This document shows positions 35,578 through 47,537 of a DNA stretch of 64,000 nt, piece by piece. Within the stretch, counting starts at the first letter, position 1, and each line of letters begins with the position of its first letter. The DNA is from Pyrrhosoma nymphula (Eukaryota > Arthropoda > Insecta > Odonata > Coenagrionidae). The translations under genes and the position numbers were made by a program. The stretch is taken from contig OY754328.1 in NCBI GenBank assembly GCA_963573305.1, positions 40,477,822 through 40,541,821 on the forward strand, read 5' to 3'. The notes under the pieces are model-generated. The model was not told the origin of the DNA. It did not search any database and saw nothing but the letters and a program-made list of their open reading frames with translations.

Positions 35578-35972
35578 TGCCCATTTTATCAGTTAAATAT
35601 GTAGTTTTTAACCAATTTATTCCATTTCTTTATAACTCAGTTAATTTGAGTACATCGCAACTTTCAACAACCAAACAATCAACTCTCATGAAAACATCAC
35701 CGTAACTAAAAACAAGGAGAACGATTACTCATAGATGATAAAACAAATAACAAAAAAATATGATGTCCACAATATTTTCCCAAACATAATAATGTTTTCC
35801 ACACTGAGAACCAACTAAAATTACAACAAAATAAGAGGCCTGTTCAAGTACTTATGCATAGTCTAGTGGTACATTGAATTACCTTGCCTGTTTGAACCAC
35901 TTCAGTAGGATATCCTCCAACTAAAAAAATGTTTTTCACAATAGGCTAATCAAAGTACTTGTCATTTATGTA

Positions 35973-38764
35973 CTATGGGGGAAAAAAGTTTCCCAACAAA
36001 TGGAGCGTCGCCACTAGCGCTCTGGAGAAAAATAGGCATCTCTTATGGCATACTATTCCAAGGCAACGACGAGGTAAATTCGAACACAGTAATGTGATGG
36101 ACCCATCGTCGAAGGCAGTGGCATATTACTGGCCGCTTGCCTTCCCCGAGTGTTATTCGCGCTGACTTCCAAATTGAGGCGCATTAGACTGCCACGTATG
36201 CATTTCAAACGTATCATTGAACCCATTGAACGCTCTCGTTATCGCCATAGCTTCCTCTGCATTCTTTACCTTTCCTCTCCTTTTCTTCTTGGCTTCGCTC
36301 CAATGCTCGCACTGTAGCAAGGTCCTGGGATTCACCCGATGTCTAGTATCCTTACAACCTGCGATATTTAAAGAACACCGCATTGAATAAGAATTTCTTC
36401 TTTTAATCGTGAATACAAACGTATGTTCAATGCGCATTTCAAGCATGGCGGTAGATTTTCAATGAATAGGCAAATAAATAAGCTTTCTATGCGCAAATAC
36501 GTATTGATGAATTAATAAATACACAAATAAACTAGACTCGGAGAGACTCGGAGGCTGCGCGCTAGGCTTAGATTACTTGAGCAATTAACAATAGATATCT
36601 TTAAGAGCGACACGGAGAACATCATATTAGAACCCCACTATATTTCCAGGTCCGACAGAAACGATAAATTAAGAGATATATTTTGCCGAACGGATAGGTA
36701 TGGGAATTGGTTTTTCCCGCGAACAATAAGGGACTTTAATAAATGCTAGGCGTAATTTCATTAGAGCGTATCCTTTTTATATGTAAACGGCTGGTGTCCT
36801 AACACCCCCCGCCAGACGCCTATCGAGGCGGCTTGCGGGGTGGTATGCAGATGTAGATAAAAAGACAAAAAACAGTAAATAAGATAGATATTACATTTTG
36901 CTTATGATTGATTGCCTTTTTGAAATGTTGAACTATTTAAGATTCTAGATAGAGGACGAAACCACTTTAGATTATGTAACTGGAGTTATCATATTAAATT
37001 CCAGCATATCAAAAAAAATCTTTAAGTCATTTATTCAAGATGGAAGTTACTTTTTTTAATACCATAGTATTCGTAAATTAATATTTTTCAGTATTTTAAA
37101 GTAACTCATTTTAAATAAACGCAAAGAGAATAAATAAACTCTTGGTAGATGCACTGTTGGTCAAATTATCTGTCAACTTCATAAAGAAATGCAAAGGAAA
37201 CAAATTTTCCGGCCACTCAAAATGGAGATACATAGCAGAAGTCCTGACGAACGGTTTAACTCATACTTTACTATTAAACAGTATTTAATTTCACCCCCAT
37301 CACAATCAATGACTCCTTGAAGTCTTTGACTCATTGACCCTATGAAATTGACCCAAAGATTCCCATACCTCCCAGACGTGACCTTTCAGTGTCTCTTGGT
37401 TCTTTCCTTTGCAATTCTGCCATTCCTTGACCATTAAGTCGCAAATATTTTGTATTGGATTCAGGTACTATGAGTTTGGAGGGAAGGGTTACGCTGTACT
37501 GTACGAAAAATATCCTGAGTTTCGCGCACTGTGGATGAGACAGGTGTCCTGAACATATGTTATTTCTTCGCATTATGGTACTACGTCGTTTATGTAAGGA
37601 AGTGATGAAAATACGAAAGATTCGGGCGTAGGTAATCCTTAGACGTCACTCTAGGTGGTGTTCTCAACAGCAACCCCGGCCCGACTGCAGAAATAGCTCT
37701 CCAAAAACTCAGACATTTATGCCCAGATCTATTTTTCCTAGTTGTTTTTTGGGTGATACGTGACAAACAGGAGAAATATAACTTTTTTTCTAAATAAGTA
37801 AATGTTATAAAAAGTACTATCAATTAATAAAGTTATATTTACCAACAATTGCATGTTCTCAATAGCTAAATATGTCCATAATCAACACTTCTAATGTTTA
37901 ATAATTGATGAAAGTTACGATATTCTAATATGATCCCGTTACGAATGACCGAATTCTAACCTCGCCGTTTAATTAGTTTCGCTAATTTCTGGCTTTCTTA
38001 CTGGAATAGAACTTCTCATACCGGCTTCATGGAGGCGGTTTCTAATCATACAGGTGCTTTTAAGTTTAATGTCCTCTTTATCACGGCCACCCCGCCAATA
38101 GTAAGAGAGTTGTCAGTAGGATGCTAACGAATGCTGCCATCATCATCTCGAGACGTGCATCTTGGTCTTCGCTTCTTTGTCGTATTGTCATCATCTCATC
38201 CCCTCCCTCTAGCATTTTAGCCAGCAATATACTGTCTTTCTATTCCAATCCATTGCCCTCGATATTTGAGCGAAGTTGAGACTACCTCAACTGTCTCATC
38301 GATTTATCCCCTCTCTCCTGGACTTAATGGAATGTTTTGAATATCCCTGGAAGTTATCACAGAGAAATAGTGTCTTCAAAAGCAAATGCTTTCAAATCCA
38401 CAGTCCACATAACCTACCGATCAACTGCCATTCGTCTTTTAGCGATAAGCTTCCTGTGGTCTTTCCTTTATCACTACCTGGTTTTAGTTGAGCCGTACGA
38501 GAGAATTCAAAGAAACGTTTCAAATGCATTCAAGGTTTTCTAATGAACCTCCGTTCTTGGGACTAGCGCGAAACCCACTCGGGTCATGCGAGCAGCCGGG
38601 AATCCGTCACCGATTCGGACGATTAGTCCATCACCTTACTGTGTTTGAATTTCCCTCGTCGTGGCCGAGACCTAAGAATAACATGCCATCAGAAAGGAAA
38701 GCAATTTTCCCCCGAGAGCGATAGTGGTGACGCTCCGTTTGTTGGGAAACTTTTTTCCCCATAG
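35973..38764 (-). mobile_element. Tc1/mariner-like element with about 260-bp inverted ends
   Basis: TA-flanked, with ends ctatgggggaaaaaagtttc and (minus) ctatggggaaaaaagtttcc. Inverted similarity continues for about 260 bp on each side (35973-36240 with 38490-38764), including gatggacc/tcatcgtc and atgcatttcaaacgt blocks. A minus-strand remnant at 37575-37330 shows IS630/Tc1 DDE pieces (QDTCPIHSAR, LNPIQNI, then VKEWQNCKGKNQETLKGHV). The transposase is otherwise lost. A LINE 3' end (36530-36870) is inserted within it. Confidence 0.88.
36530..36870 (+). mobile_element. LINE 3' fragment with RT C-terminus
   Basis: A 67-codon frame, RRLRARLRLLEQLTIDIFKS to a stop at 36748, contains DRYGNWFFPRTIRDFNK, the ..SFFPRTI..WN. 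C-terminal motif of CR1/L2-like RTs. The tail gacgcctatcgaggcggctt..ggtatgcagatgtagat matches the inverted LINE tail at 49775-49840. Confidence 0.85.
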
Positions 38765-38919
38765 TACTTCCTTTCTGTTGTCCCGCTTAAGTAGTTTCAA
38801 GAATTAATCTTTATTCCATTAGTGACTTTCGAGTTTTTAATAGCATAATATTCTCCTGCTGGTGATGGGCATGATCATGTACTGAGTATATGCAATAAGC
38901 TTGTCCTTCTCATTTGTAG

Positions 38920-39027
38920 GCCATGGAATGTCGCCTGCACAACATGCCCAGTGACCTCCAATTCACTGACAGTGGTTTGAAGCGATGCCGTGAAATTGTA
39001 TCACCTGAAGAGCCAGTACTTCTGAAG
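38920..39027 (+). CDS. TDRD7-like exon 9: strand after Tudor 2 core
   Basis: 36 codons, phase 0, with acceptor ttctcatttgtag and donor aag|gtaagt. The start AMECRLHNMPSDLQF matches the A..C.L strand after a Tudor core, and the product continues the nuclease-like half. The Tc1-like element 35973-38764 ends only 155 bp upstream of this exon, so a recent insertion has come close to the branch region without removing it. Confidence 0.85.
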
Positions 39028-39118
39028 GTAAGTAATTGGAGATGTTGTTGGTCCTTCATTTAGATTTGAGTTTTCCCAGCCTTTGCCATTTGTTTTGAGT
39101 GGTATGTATATTAATAAT

Positions 39119-42100
39119 ATTTTTTTTTTTTTTTTAAGAAATTAAGAAATTTATTTTTGAATTATTACACACTTCACATCGTAAAATACATGATCTTATC
39201 CCATTTTTTACAACTAATGACACAAAAAAAATAAATCAAAATTACATCATCATTACATCATCATGTTGTATTGCAATCACATGGAAAAAAAATAAATATG
39301 GAGAAATAAAAATAATAATATTGCAGTTGAGGTCCTGCTAAGCCAAAGCGGCTTGTCAGCAGGTGCCTTTTGTTAAAAAAATATTTTTTTTTTGCTGTGC
39401 AGTGCTCTGGACAATTTCGGAGCTCAACAATGCTAGCCTATGAGCCACTCTTTCAGTGACCTTTTTAAAACAGATATGCTATTAATATCCTTCATTGACA
39501 TAGGCAATTCGTTCAACAACCCAGGGACTACATGTGCAAGAGATCTCTTGCCATGGTGGTTAAAATACTTAGGTACAGACAACCTATTTATTCGACGCAG
39601 TTGCATGTCAGTATTAATCACACGTTGCTTTATTAATTTGCTGTCAAAAAAGTTGTCACAAATTAACACATAATTATACAATTCTTTTAATGGTAACAAA
39701 CACTGATTCTTATATACTTCTCTCACATCGTTTTCCTTGACCATCAAATGGGCAACCATTTTATTTTGTAAAGTAATAACCTTATTCAGCAAGGTGGAGT
39801 TTGTGCTACCCCAAATCGTCAAACCATAACGTATTACGGCCTCAGCTAAGCCTTGATACATTAATTTTTTCAACTCATGAGGCAAATAGTGCTTTAGGTA
39901 CGACATTTGAAACAAAATACACCTTAGTTTGTCACATATATAGGTTATATGATTACTTAAACTAAATTTTTCATCTAAAACTATTCCCAAGTATTTTAGG
40001 TGTTTAACTTGGGTAATTTTTGCACACGAAAAGTACTTATTGCACGAATTTTTCGGTTGGCCACCCTGGTTGGAGTGTAAACAAAGGTGTGTGTGTAGTG
40101 TGAGGTCTAAGGTTTGCCTTTTTTCCTTCACATTTAAAAACTGCAAGAAGTATGTCTTATTATTGTTAATAATTATTTTATTATCGTGACACCATAATTG
40201 CAAGGAATACAAATCGTTTTTTAATTTTCGCTGGGCCACCTCAAAACATCTGCTTGTGGATAGTAATGCAATGTCGTCTGCATACATAAAAATCTTGCAG
40301 TTTCTAATATGTTGAACGATGTCATTTATATATATTAGAAACAGAATTGGTCCTAATATTGAACCCTGGGGAACTCCAGATTGGATAGTTTTCATTCCAC
40401 TGGAGTGATCGAGAATTTTTACAGTTAGTTTTCTATTTGTAAGGTAGGATTTTATCCAGTTCATCGGCGGTCCACGTATACCAGCCCGTTCCAACTTGTT
40501 CAACAGTATGTGAATATCGATAGTATCGAAGGCTTTTCGGAAGTCGATAAAGACTGCGAGTACGGAGTAGTTTTTGTTTAGTTTAGAGCGAACGTTCTCG
40601 CTAAAGTCCTCAAGTAACATTTTAGTGCTTTTGTGGTGTTGATATCCGTATTGGTTTGGTGTTATTATGTTGTATTTCTTGAAAAAGTGAATTAGTTGAT
40701 CTGCGACGTAGCGTTCTATGATCTTATCTAAAGATGGAAGAATGGAGATAGGACGATAGCAGTTAGTGTCACTCTTTTTCCCTTCCTTATATATGGGTCT
40801 GACATTAGCTACTTTAAGATTTGATTGCATTGTGCCATGTTCAATATTTAAGTTAATCCAGTGTGCAATTACGGTAGATATAGCTTGAGAGGATAGATCT
40901 TTGATTCGAATGTTATCATGACCTGGGCTTTTATTTTTCATATTTCTTACAATGTTAAACACATCACTAGGAGTTGCTGGACTCAAGGAAAAGGTATTGA
41001 AATTCCTGTGTGGCTCATTATTGAGAAGAAAATGAGAACAGTTTGGTAATATTTTTTCAATATTTTCAGTGAATTGATTAGCGAATGCTTCACAGATATC
41101 ATCGATATTCATGGTTTTCCTGAAGTTTTTAATTATATGTGAATCAAGTGATTGCTTTTCACGTACTCCTCTTATATTGTTCAGTAATTGCCAAGTTTTC
41201 CTAATGCTATTTTTTGTTTGCACAAATTGCTTTTGGTAGTAATCTCTTTTTTGCCTCCTAAGTAATGAGTTCACTTTGTTTCTTTGTGCTTTGTAATATT
41301 GTTTATATATCTCATTAGATGTGTTTGATTTCCACCTTCTGTACAAAATATCTCTTTTCTTAATTGCTGAATAAATGACCTCCGTAACCCAAGGCTTTTG
41401 GAATGAATTATTTCCAGTGTATTGTGATTTTTTAACTGTTGATTTAGTGTATATGACGTTGAAATTTTTTAGCAATTCATGGTATATGTAATCCGGGTCA
41501 TCATGGTTCACCAGTGTCAACCAATCCACTCTTTCCAACATCTGGCTCACCTTTTTGCAGCATATGTAGGAAGTATTGGTACTCCTATCAGAAGTGTGAC
41601 CGAGTGGTTGTGAGATGTAACAGTTAATGCCAACAGGATAGTGGTCGGAGATATATGTTTTAAGAATGAAACTATTGACATTATCATGGAAACCCTTAAC
41701 ATTGATATGATCTAAGCAAGATTTTGAAACCTTATTGTTTTTAATTTCAACTCTAGAAAATTTGTTGATACATGCCATAAAACCATTGTTAGCTAACAAA
41801 TCCTTGTATGCAATCACAGCGTTGTCCCTTGTAGATTTCAAATTTAAATTGAAGTCTCCTATCAGGATGATATGTTTCTCATGTCTTCCTTTTATGAATT
41901 CCTCTAAGCTAATTAGGAAATCATTTTTGTTTTTGTGGGGTGGCCTATAAATGTTTATAATTAAGACATCATATTTGTAAAAGTTAGTTAGAATTATGAG
42001 TGATTCACATTCTTTTATTACAGCATCAATTTCTAAACCAGTTATGCCCTCTTTAAGATAGAAAATGATTCCTCCTCCCCTGTGACTAGATCTTAGTTTA

Positions 42101-42334
42101 TGGAAGAGAGTATACCCACTGAAGTTAAAAGGACTGAGTTCAGTCTCTTTAATATTTACCTCAGAGAGAGATAAACCTAAAACTTGACCATTTGTATTTA
42201 TCTTATGGTGTAGAGCAACAAGTTCATCCCAATTTGTTTTTAATGATCTAATATTTAGGTGATAGAGTGAAAACCCTTCATTTGGAACAGGGAAACTTAA
42301 TTCATAGGAAAAATGTATAATTTGTGAACTACAG
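39119..42334 (-). mobile_element. Jockey-like LINE with near-intact ORF2 and poly(A) tail
   Basis: The minus-strand frame runs open from 42334 to the stop at 39433, about 966 codons. Order: endonuclease (SLYHLNIRSL near the start, SSHRGGGIIFYL, NIYRPPHKN, ILIGDFNLNL, then a C-terminal SDHYPV), then RT with KSPGHDNIR, YRPISILPSLDKIIERYV, VFIDFRKAFDTI, SGVPQGSILGPILFLIYIND and the catalytic YADDIALL. The thumb (KYLGIVLDEKFSLSNHI, IRYGLTIWG) and C-terminal helices are complete. The 3' UTR ends in aataaatttcttaatttctt and an 18-nt poly(A) (forward poly(T), 39120-39138). The 5' end, including any ORF1, is missing and abuts a MITE. This is the youngest-looking LINE in the window. Confidence 0.95.
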
Positions 42335-42335
42335 T

Positions 42336-43777
42336 AGAAGCCCTATTTAGCGAGAGCTCTCGGGATCTAAAAAAATCACTCTCTAAATGGAACTCTCGTT
42401 AATACCAGAGATGATTATTAAGCTGTCCACAACCAATTCCTACAACTGTAATGCTAACTTAGCCATTATTTTGGGAATTTTTGGTGAGTGGCGAAAACAT
42501 TCTATTGAGATAGCTATTAAAAATCATATTTTCAAACACTTCAATTACTTATGATCATATTCACTTTTGATGACATCAAATTCCATGTTAAATGTCGTAC
42601 ACTGGAATATTAAACGTCGAATTTTACACTTCAGGACACGTGTACTGTACCACACATTGCTGTATTGTTATTGCCCCAACGTTTTGGGTGCACCAAATAT
42701 GTCACGGCTACAGGTAATATCAATGCAACGGACTATAAACGGCAAGCACTTAGGAAACGAGAAAAAATTTCATGCCTCCTACCTCTCTAAAAAGTGTATT
42801 AAAACGGATATATGTCTCGGAGAAAGTTTTATTGATTGTAATTTGCAAAAATGCTCGGCAACTCAATGACCAAGATATAACCTTCGGTGATTTCGTTCCA
42901 CGCAAGCACCGGGCTGCTATCTTCTCCAGTTAAAAGGTGGAAATAAAGGAGAGGACTTCAACGTCTGTAAGATCGCCTCAGATAACAGCTGACTTCGGCT
43001 TTTCGGAAACATAGAGCCCAATATCACCAGCATTTACGATTAGCCGTTAACAGTACACTATCGTTTGAGTTATTATTACATTAGTTATGCGTGAAATACT
43101 CTCTTGAATCTATGGAAACATAATTGTTGAACACAACGCGAACTTTGATAGACTGACTGCATTTAGATAAGATGTAAAACTTATTACCACTAGCGAATAT
43201 GGTATCGGCTCCCGGGAAACATATTTTTCAAGCAATAGTGCACGTTGCGGCCGCTAGGTGGCAGGGCACATCAATATTTTTATGATTCACTATTTTTTAG
43301 GTATTCCATGGTACATATACGTGATTTACTGTGAGTTTCAAGCACAAGGAAGAAAGTTCCAAAGATTGTAAGTTCCAAAATGAATTCCATCACAATGCAC
43401 TTGATAAAAACGTGGGAGGATGACAGAAGAACAATGAAATGCATGGGCTTACAAGGAATTTATTTGTGTGAATACGGGTGTGCCGTGAATGTCCGAAATG
43501 TGCATTTGAACGTCAAATTGTGCAGAAAAAATACTGCTAGACATAATTTCAATGACAGAGGACTTAAGCACAAGTTGGTCCAGGTTTGCCGAGATTGAAG
43601 CAGACATTTGCCAATCGTAATAGTAAACGACCCCAGGGGAGGCTGGTTGATGTCCTCGCTAATACCGATTTATTTTACATGTAAATAAATCATAGGGTTT
43701 TAAATCGTTCTTTGGCCATCCCTTGCAAATTCAAGCTTCTCGTTTTATGCCATACACGTTATATGGGGCTTCTGCTG
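42336..43777. mobile_element. Tigger-type MITE, 1.44 kb
   Basis: TA-flanked, with ends cagtagaagccctatttagc and (minus) cagcagaagccccatataac. Inner repeats of gctaata/ctctcgttaat type. No transposase motif. It directly abuts the 5' end of the LINE at 42334. Confidence 0.88.
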
Positions 43778-43904
43778 TAGTAAAAAAGTGTTTGCATATA
43801 GCGAGCAAAGAAAATAATTATGGAATTTTAACCATACATGGTGTTGTACATGTATGTTGGGTCCATAAAAGATAGAAGATCTTCTCCTTTTAAGGTACAT
43901 AAGG

Positions 43905-44100
43905 GTCATTCCATTTAAAATCAAAATTTTCAAAACATTGATGCATCACCATCTCATATTTCAATGAAATTTGGCATGTGGGTTGTGCCTACCTTTTTGA
44001 CCTGTATTCCATTGACTGAATTCATATAAGAAATTTTGACCCAGAGATATACTTAACTATACGCCATCAGGATGTGGAAAAACATGAAATTTTACACCCT
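43905..44100 (-). repeat. Copy of the gacatggaatgaccc repeat family, inverted
   Basis: It begins gggtcattccatttaaaatc and includes atttcaatgaaatttggcat, similar to the ends of the repeats at 2246 and 17578 read in reverse. Confidence 0.5.
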
Positions 44101-44808
44101 ATTTGTAAGCATAAAGACTACTTGATAAAAGTGAAGCTGAATGCAGACTTTATGGGAATTTGATGCTTTGTTAACTGCTCAAAAAGAAACTTTAAAAATG
44201 TCATTTTTTGGTAATGTAGGCAGCAAATAAACCAAGGGGAACTCCAAATAATAGACCATTATTTCTTGTCATAACACTCATGCATGTGTAGTGTATGAAC
44301 GAAAAAGGAAATATGGATGTTAACCAAATGTCTCTGAGAAAATATCCCAAGAACCTGAGAATTTAGGAAAAAATGGTTTTTCTGCATGTTTATTTTCTCT
44401 CTATTTCTTGAGTTGAAATGATGTATACCCTTGTTAAGATTATACTTTATATATTATTATATATTGGCATAATTTTCTTAAGATGTAGAATCAAATCAAA
44501 GAGATAGAGTGCTGTGAGAGGCATAATTTTTAGAGCAAGAAAGTGATAATGGTTTAAGCTAATCCAGTTATACTTTTTTGTAAATTTCATTGCTGGTAAA
44601 TTTTATTTTGGAAGGAGTTGTTGTTTTGCATTGTCATTTTTTTCTTATCAACTTCTTCCATGCTATTGTTCATTTTTGCCTATTCTTAGAAGGTATAAAT
44701 ATAAGACTGCTTCATTTTTGAGTTTAAACATGGAGGGTTAAGGCATTTTCTGAGGTCCAAGGTCTTAATTTGTTTGTGCTCTTCATTTTATGGAGTAAAT
44801 CTTTTCAG

Positions 44809-44936
44809 GTTACCTCCTCTTCAGCTGACTCAACTGAAATAATATATGATGTGGTTGAGATCTTCAAGAGAGTCCAGCCTGATAACCTCCTAGCGTCAGT
44901 CAGCACAACATTATCTGTTGAAGATGGAGCATTTGA
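44809..44936 (+). CDS. TDRD7-like exon 10: end of module 2, start of linker
   Basis: About 42 codons plus two bases, ending in phase 2 at the donor tttga|gtatga. The acceptor is aaatcttttcag. The peptide (SADSTEIIYDVVEIFKRVQP) resembles the I.Y.V.LFK strand-helix that closes an extended Tudor module, followed by Ser/Thr-rich linker. The donor is non-optimal but is supported because the split codon closes to Glu with exon 11. Confidence 0.78.
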
Positions 44937-46369
44937 GTATGAGAATATTTTTTCACATGTCTTATAGTCAATTAACTGTCAATGCTTGCCTTGGTTAGTA
45001 TTAATTTACAAAAAGCACAATGAATTGCCTGTCATGTTTAAGAATGCTAAATGCTGATAGTAATGTACCATCCTTATTTTCCCAAATGTAAACTCTCACT
45101 TATTATATTATTATTATTGCTTATCAATTAAATACTTGTTAATATTATTAATTATATTGAGAAATATTGCTTAAAGCCTTAGTTTCTCGTCTTTTCATCA
45201 GAATTATAATTTCACCATCCAGTCATATAGTTTCCCAAGAAGATCTAGTGTGGAGGACAATGCCCACATGTGGGTTTGTCCTGGGTTCCCACTTGGATAG
45301 CATGTGGCTGGTTTCACCAGACCTTGTCAAAACGTTGACTAGCTCTAACAAGCTGTCAATACTTCATCCATTATAACGGTGCATGTGGGCATTGAAACCT
45401 TTGACCAATAGAGCTATGGCTTGCGCAGCTCTTTTGGTATGGGAGATGTGGCCTTGTCACAAAGCCATCATGGATGGGTGGAAGCTAGGGGCGGTCGGAT
45501 CGGATCCGTCCAACCGAGCCAGTTTAATGTACGTTAAATTACTAAAGCACTTGAAATGATTTGTATCCATTGTATAACTGCGATGAAAAAACAGCTTTCA
45601 TTAGCGTGACTAGTGCAACACAAAGATGAACATAATTTTGTGATTTGCATTTAACTTTTAGAAGTTCTAAACTATGGTGTGGCTGGTCAGTTGGTGCCAT
45701 ATACCACCTGCGGTGAAGGGTTAGGTCGCCTTCGACGCCGAGGCTCAGACTCCCGAGTTCGGGTGCCTCTCAGGTCCATTACTAAATGAAAAATGCCTTT
45801 TTAGATCACATTCCTGGTTTTTTGTGGTGTCGGGAAATTGCACCTGAGAAGGTTGGAAATGACAATAATTGAGTTTAGAAAATGTTTTTTTACCGTTGTT
45901 TCTTGGTCATTTGTTGTGTGAATACCGTGTAAGAAGTTTTTTACATGTGTTCAATAAAACTTATGCTAAAATATATCTGCCGAAAGTACCTACATGTTAT
46001 TCTTGACAGGTAATACATTATGAGGGCAGCGAAGGGCATTTATTGGTAAGGTAAATTTGCTTATAAAAGTTTAAATGTTTTACCTTGAATAGACATATTA
46101 AGGAAAACTTGGCATCACCTGAATGACTCAAACAAATCTAATGTCCTCAAGCATAGTAGTAATGTTACGACAAATGTGTTCAGTTTATTTTTTTTAAATT
46201 TATGACCCGGAATTATCTACTTTATTCCCACATGGATTAATGTAATGACTAGATGCTACTGTATTTAATAGTGAAAGTGTTGGAATCAAGATTGTCTTTG
46301 ATGCGAGTAAAATTAGTGGTTATTTGAATTAGTTTAATGTTTTGGCTCTCATGCCTTTTGTCTCGATAG
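44937..46369. other. Intron 10, nothing firm
   Basis: No coding segment was found. A tRNA-like tract near 45690-45780 (ggtcagttggtg..gagttcgggtgcctc) is too diverged to call. Confidence 0.4.
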
Positions 46370-46587
46370 GAATGTGTCAGTGGGCACTGGGGAAGATGAG
46401 GACAGTCGAGCTCTTTCACCTAAGTCTCCCACCAAGGAACCCATGAGACCCATCATGGAACCCATGAGACCCACCAAGGAACCCATGAGACCCACCATGG
46501 AACCCATGAGACCCACCAAGGAACCCATGAGACCCACCAAGGAACCCATGAGACCCATCAAGTTGCCTTGCCTACCTTCTGAACCAG
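46370..46587 (+). CDS. TDRD7-like exon 11: linker with 7-residue KEPMRP repeats
   Basis: 218 bases, entered in phase 2 and left in phase 1 at donor ccag|gtgagg. The acceptor is tgtctcgatag. The peptide begins with an acidic stretch and SPKSP. It then holds six copies of a 7-residue unit (TKEPMRP, IMEPMRP, TMEPMRP) and a short Pro-rich end. There is no known domain. The repeat is basic-hydrophobic and proline-broken, as expected of a flexible linker between Tudor modules. Exon 12 closes the split Asp codon. The opposite strand also has an open frame of 175 codons here, which is a shadow of the repeat. Confidence 0.75.
46431..46556 (+). repeat. Coding minisatellite, 21-bp unit x 6
   Basis: Six head-to-tail 21-bp units (acc/atc aag/atg gaacccatgagaccc) encode KEPMRP-type heptads. 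The units are almost identical: only the first codon (acc/atc) and the second (aag/atg) vary. This points to recent expansion or homogenisation. Confidence 0.95.
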
Positions 46588-47537
46588 GTGAGGATTTGGG
46601 ATGATGGAATCCACAGAAATGTGGAAACTTTATAGTTCTAGGAACAGTACCACCTATCTTACATGTATTGGGAAATTTTGGCTGTAAAAGCATCAAGAGT
46701 GTGCAGAGTTTTAGAATGTAGTTAAGCAAAAATATCAACATATAGCAGCAATATACGGTTTTGAGACAACTCTGCTCTTCTGAAATAAGGTGGAAGGGCA
46801 TAATTTTATGTTCCTCCTGAAAATTTTCTCTATTGTCAGATAGATTTACTGTTCCTGCAATAGTGGCTTCTTTCATGAATTTAATTGCATCTATGTTATG
46901 GGTGTTAGAGATGAATACTTTCCAATGATATTAGAATAAAAATGTTTGCAGAGCACTGATACAAGAGTAGTGGAGAAGATAACTAATCCTAAATGTAACT
47001 TGCTGGCTTTATTCAATCTCCACCATATTGTAAACCTAATTGTTCTTGTAACCTTGGTCTACCCCTGTAGCAGTACAGCCCAGAACAACCTCTGTGCTGC
47101 AAACCTCCATACAATAAATTTACAATTTTATGGTCCCTGCAACTATGTTATATGGAGGAACAGTAGAACCTCAGATATACGACCCTCTTATATACGACAA
47201 CCTCATTTATACACCGTTTTTTTTGGTCCGGTGAATAATCCCATAAGACCCCATGTACTTCTAACCTCCCTTATGAAACTTTTCATTTATACGACGAACT
47301 CAGTTATAAACCGTTTTTTTCCGGTCCTATGGTAGGAAGTTCCTCACTTATACGACTTATCAGTGAGTTAACTGACCTGTGGAGAGAGCTTATTTGTGTT
47401 TGTCGACGACAGTTATTAGTCCAGTATTTTCAATAATGCACACAATTGTCGTAAAATTATTATTAAGTAAGTGGACATAAATGTCCTTTGTACTTTTTGG
47501 TGATGCCGAAGTGCTCGTTGAAGAAATTTTTTCCTCT

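Noticed and set aside
45690..45780. tRNA-like tract (ggtcagttggtg..gagttcgggtgcc)
   Set aside because: The spacing and boxes are too diverged to call a SINE or tRNA.
46349..46876. 175-codon minus-strand open frame over exon 11
   Set aside because: It is a shadow of the 21-bp coding repeat. The plus-strand reading has splice sites and phase agreement with exons 10 and 12.
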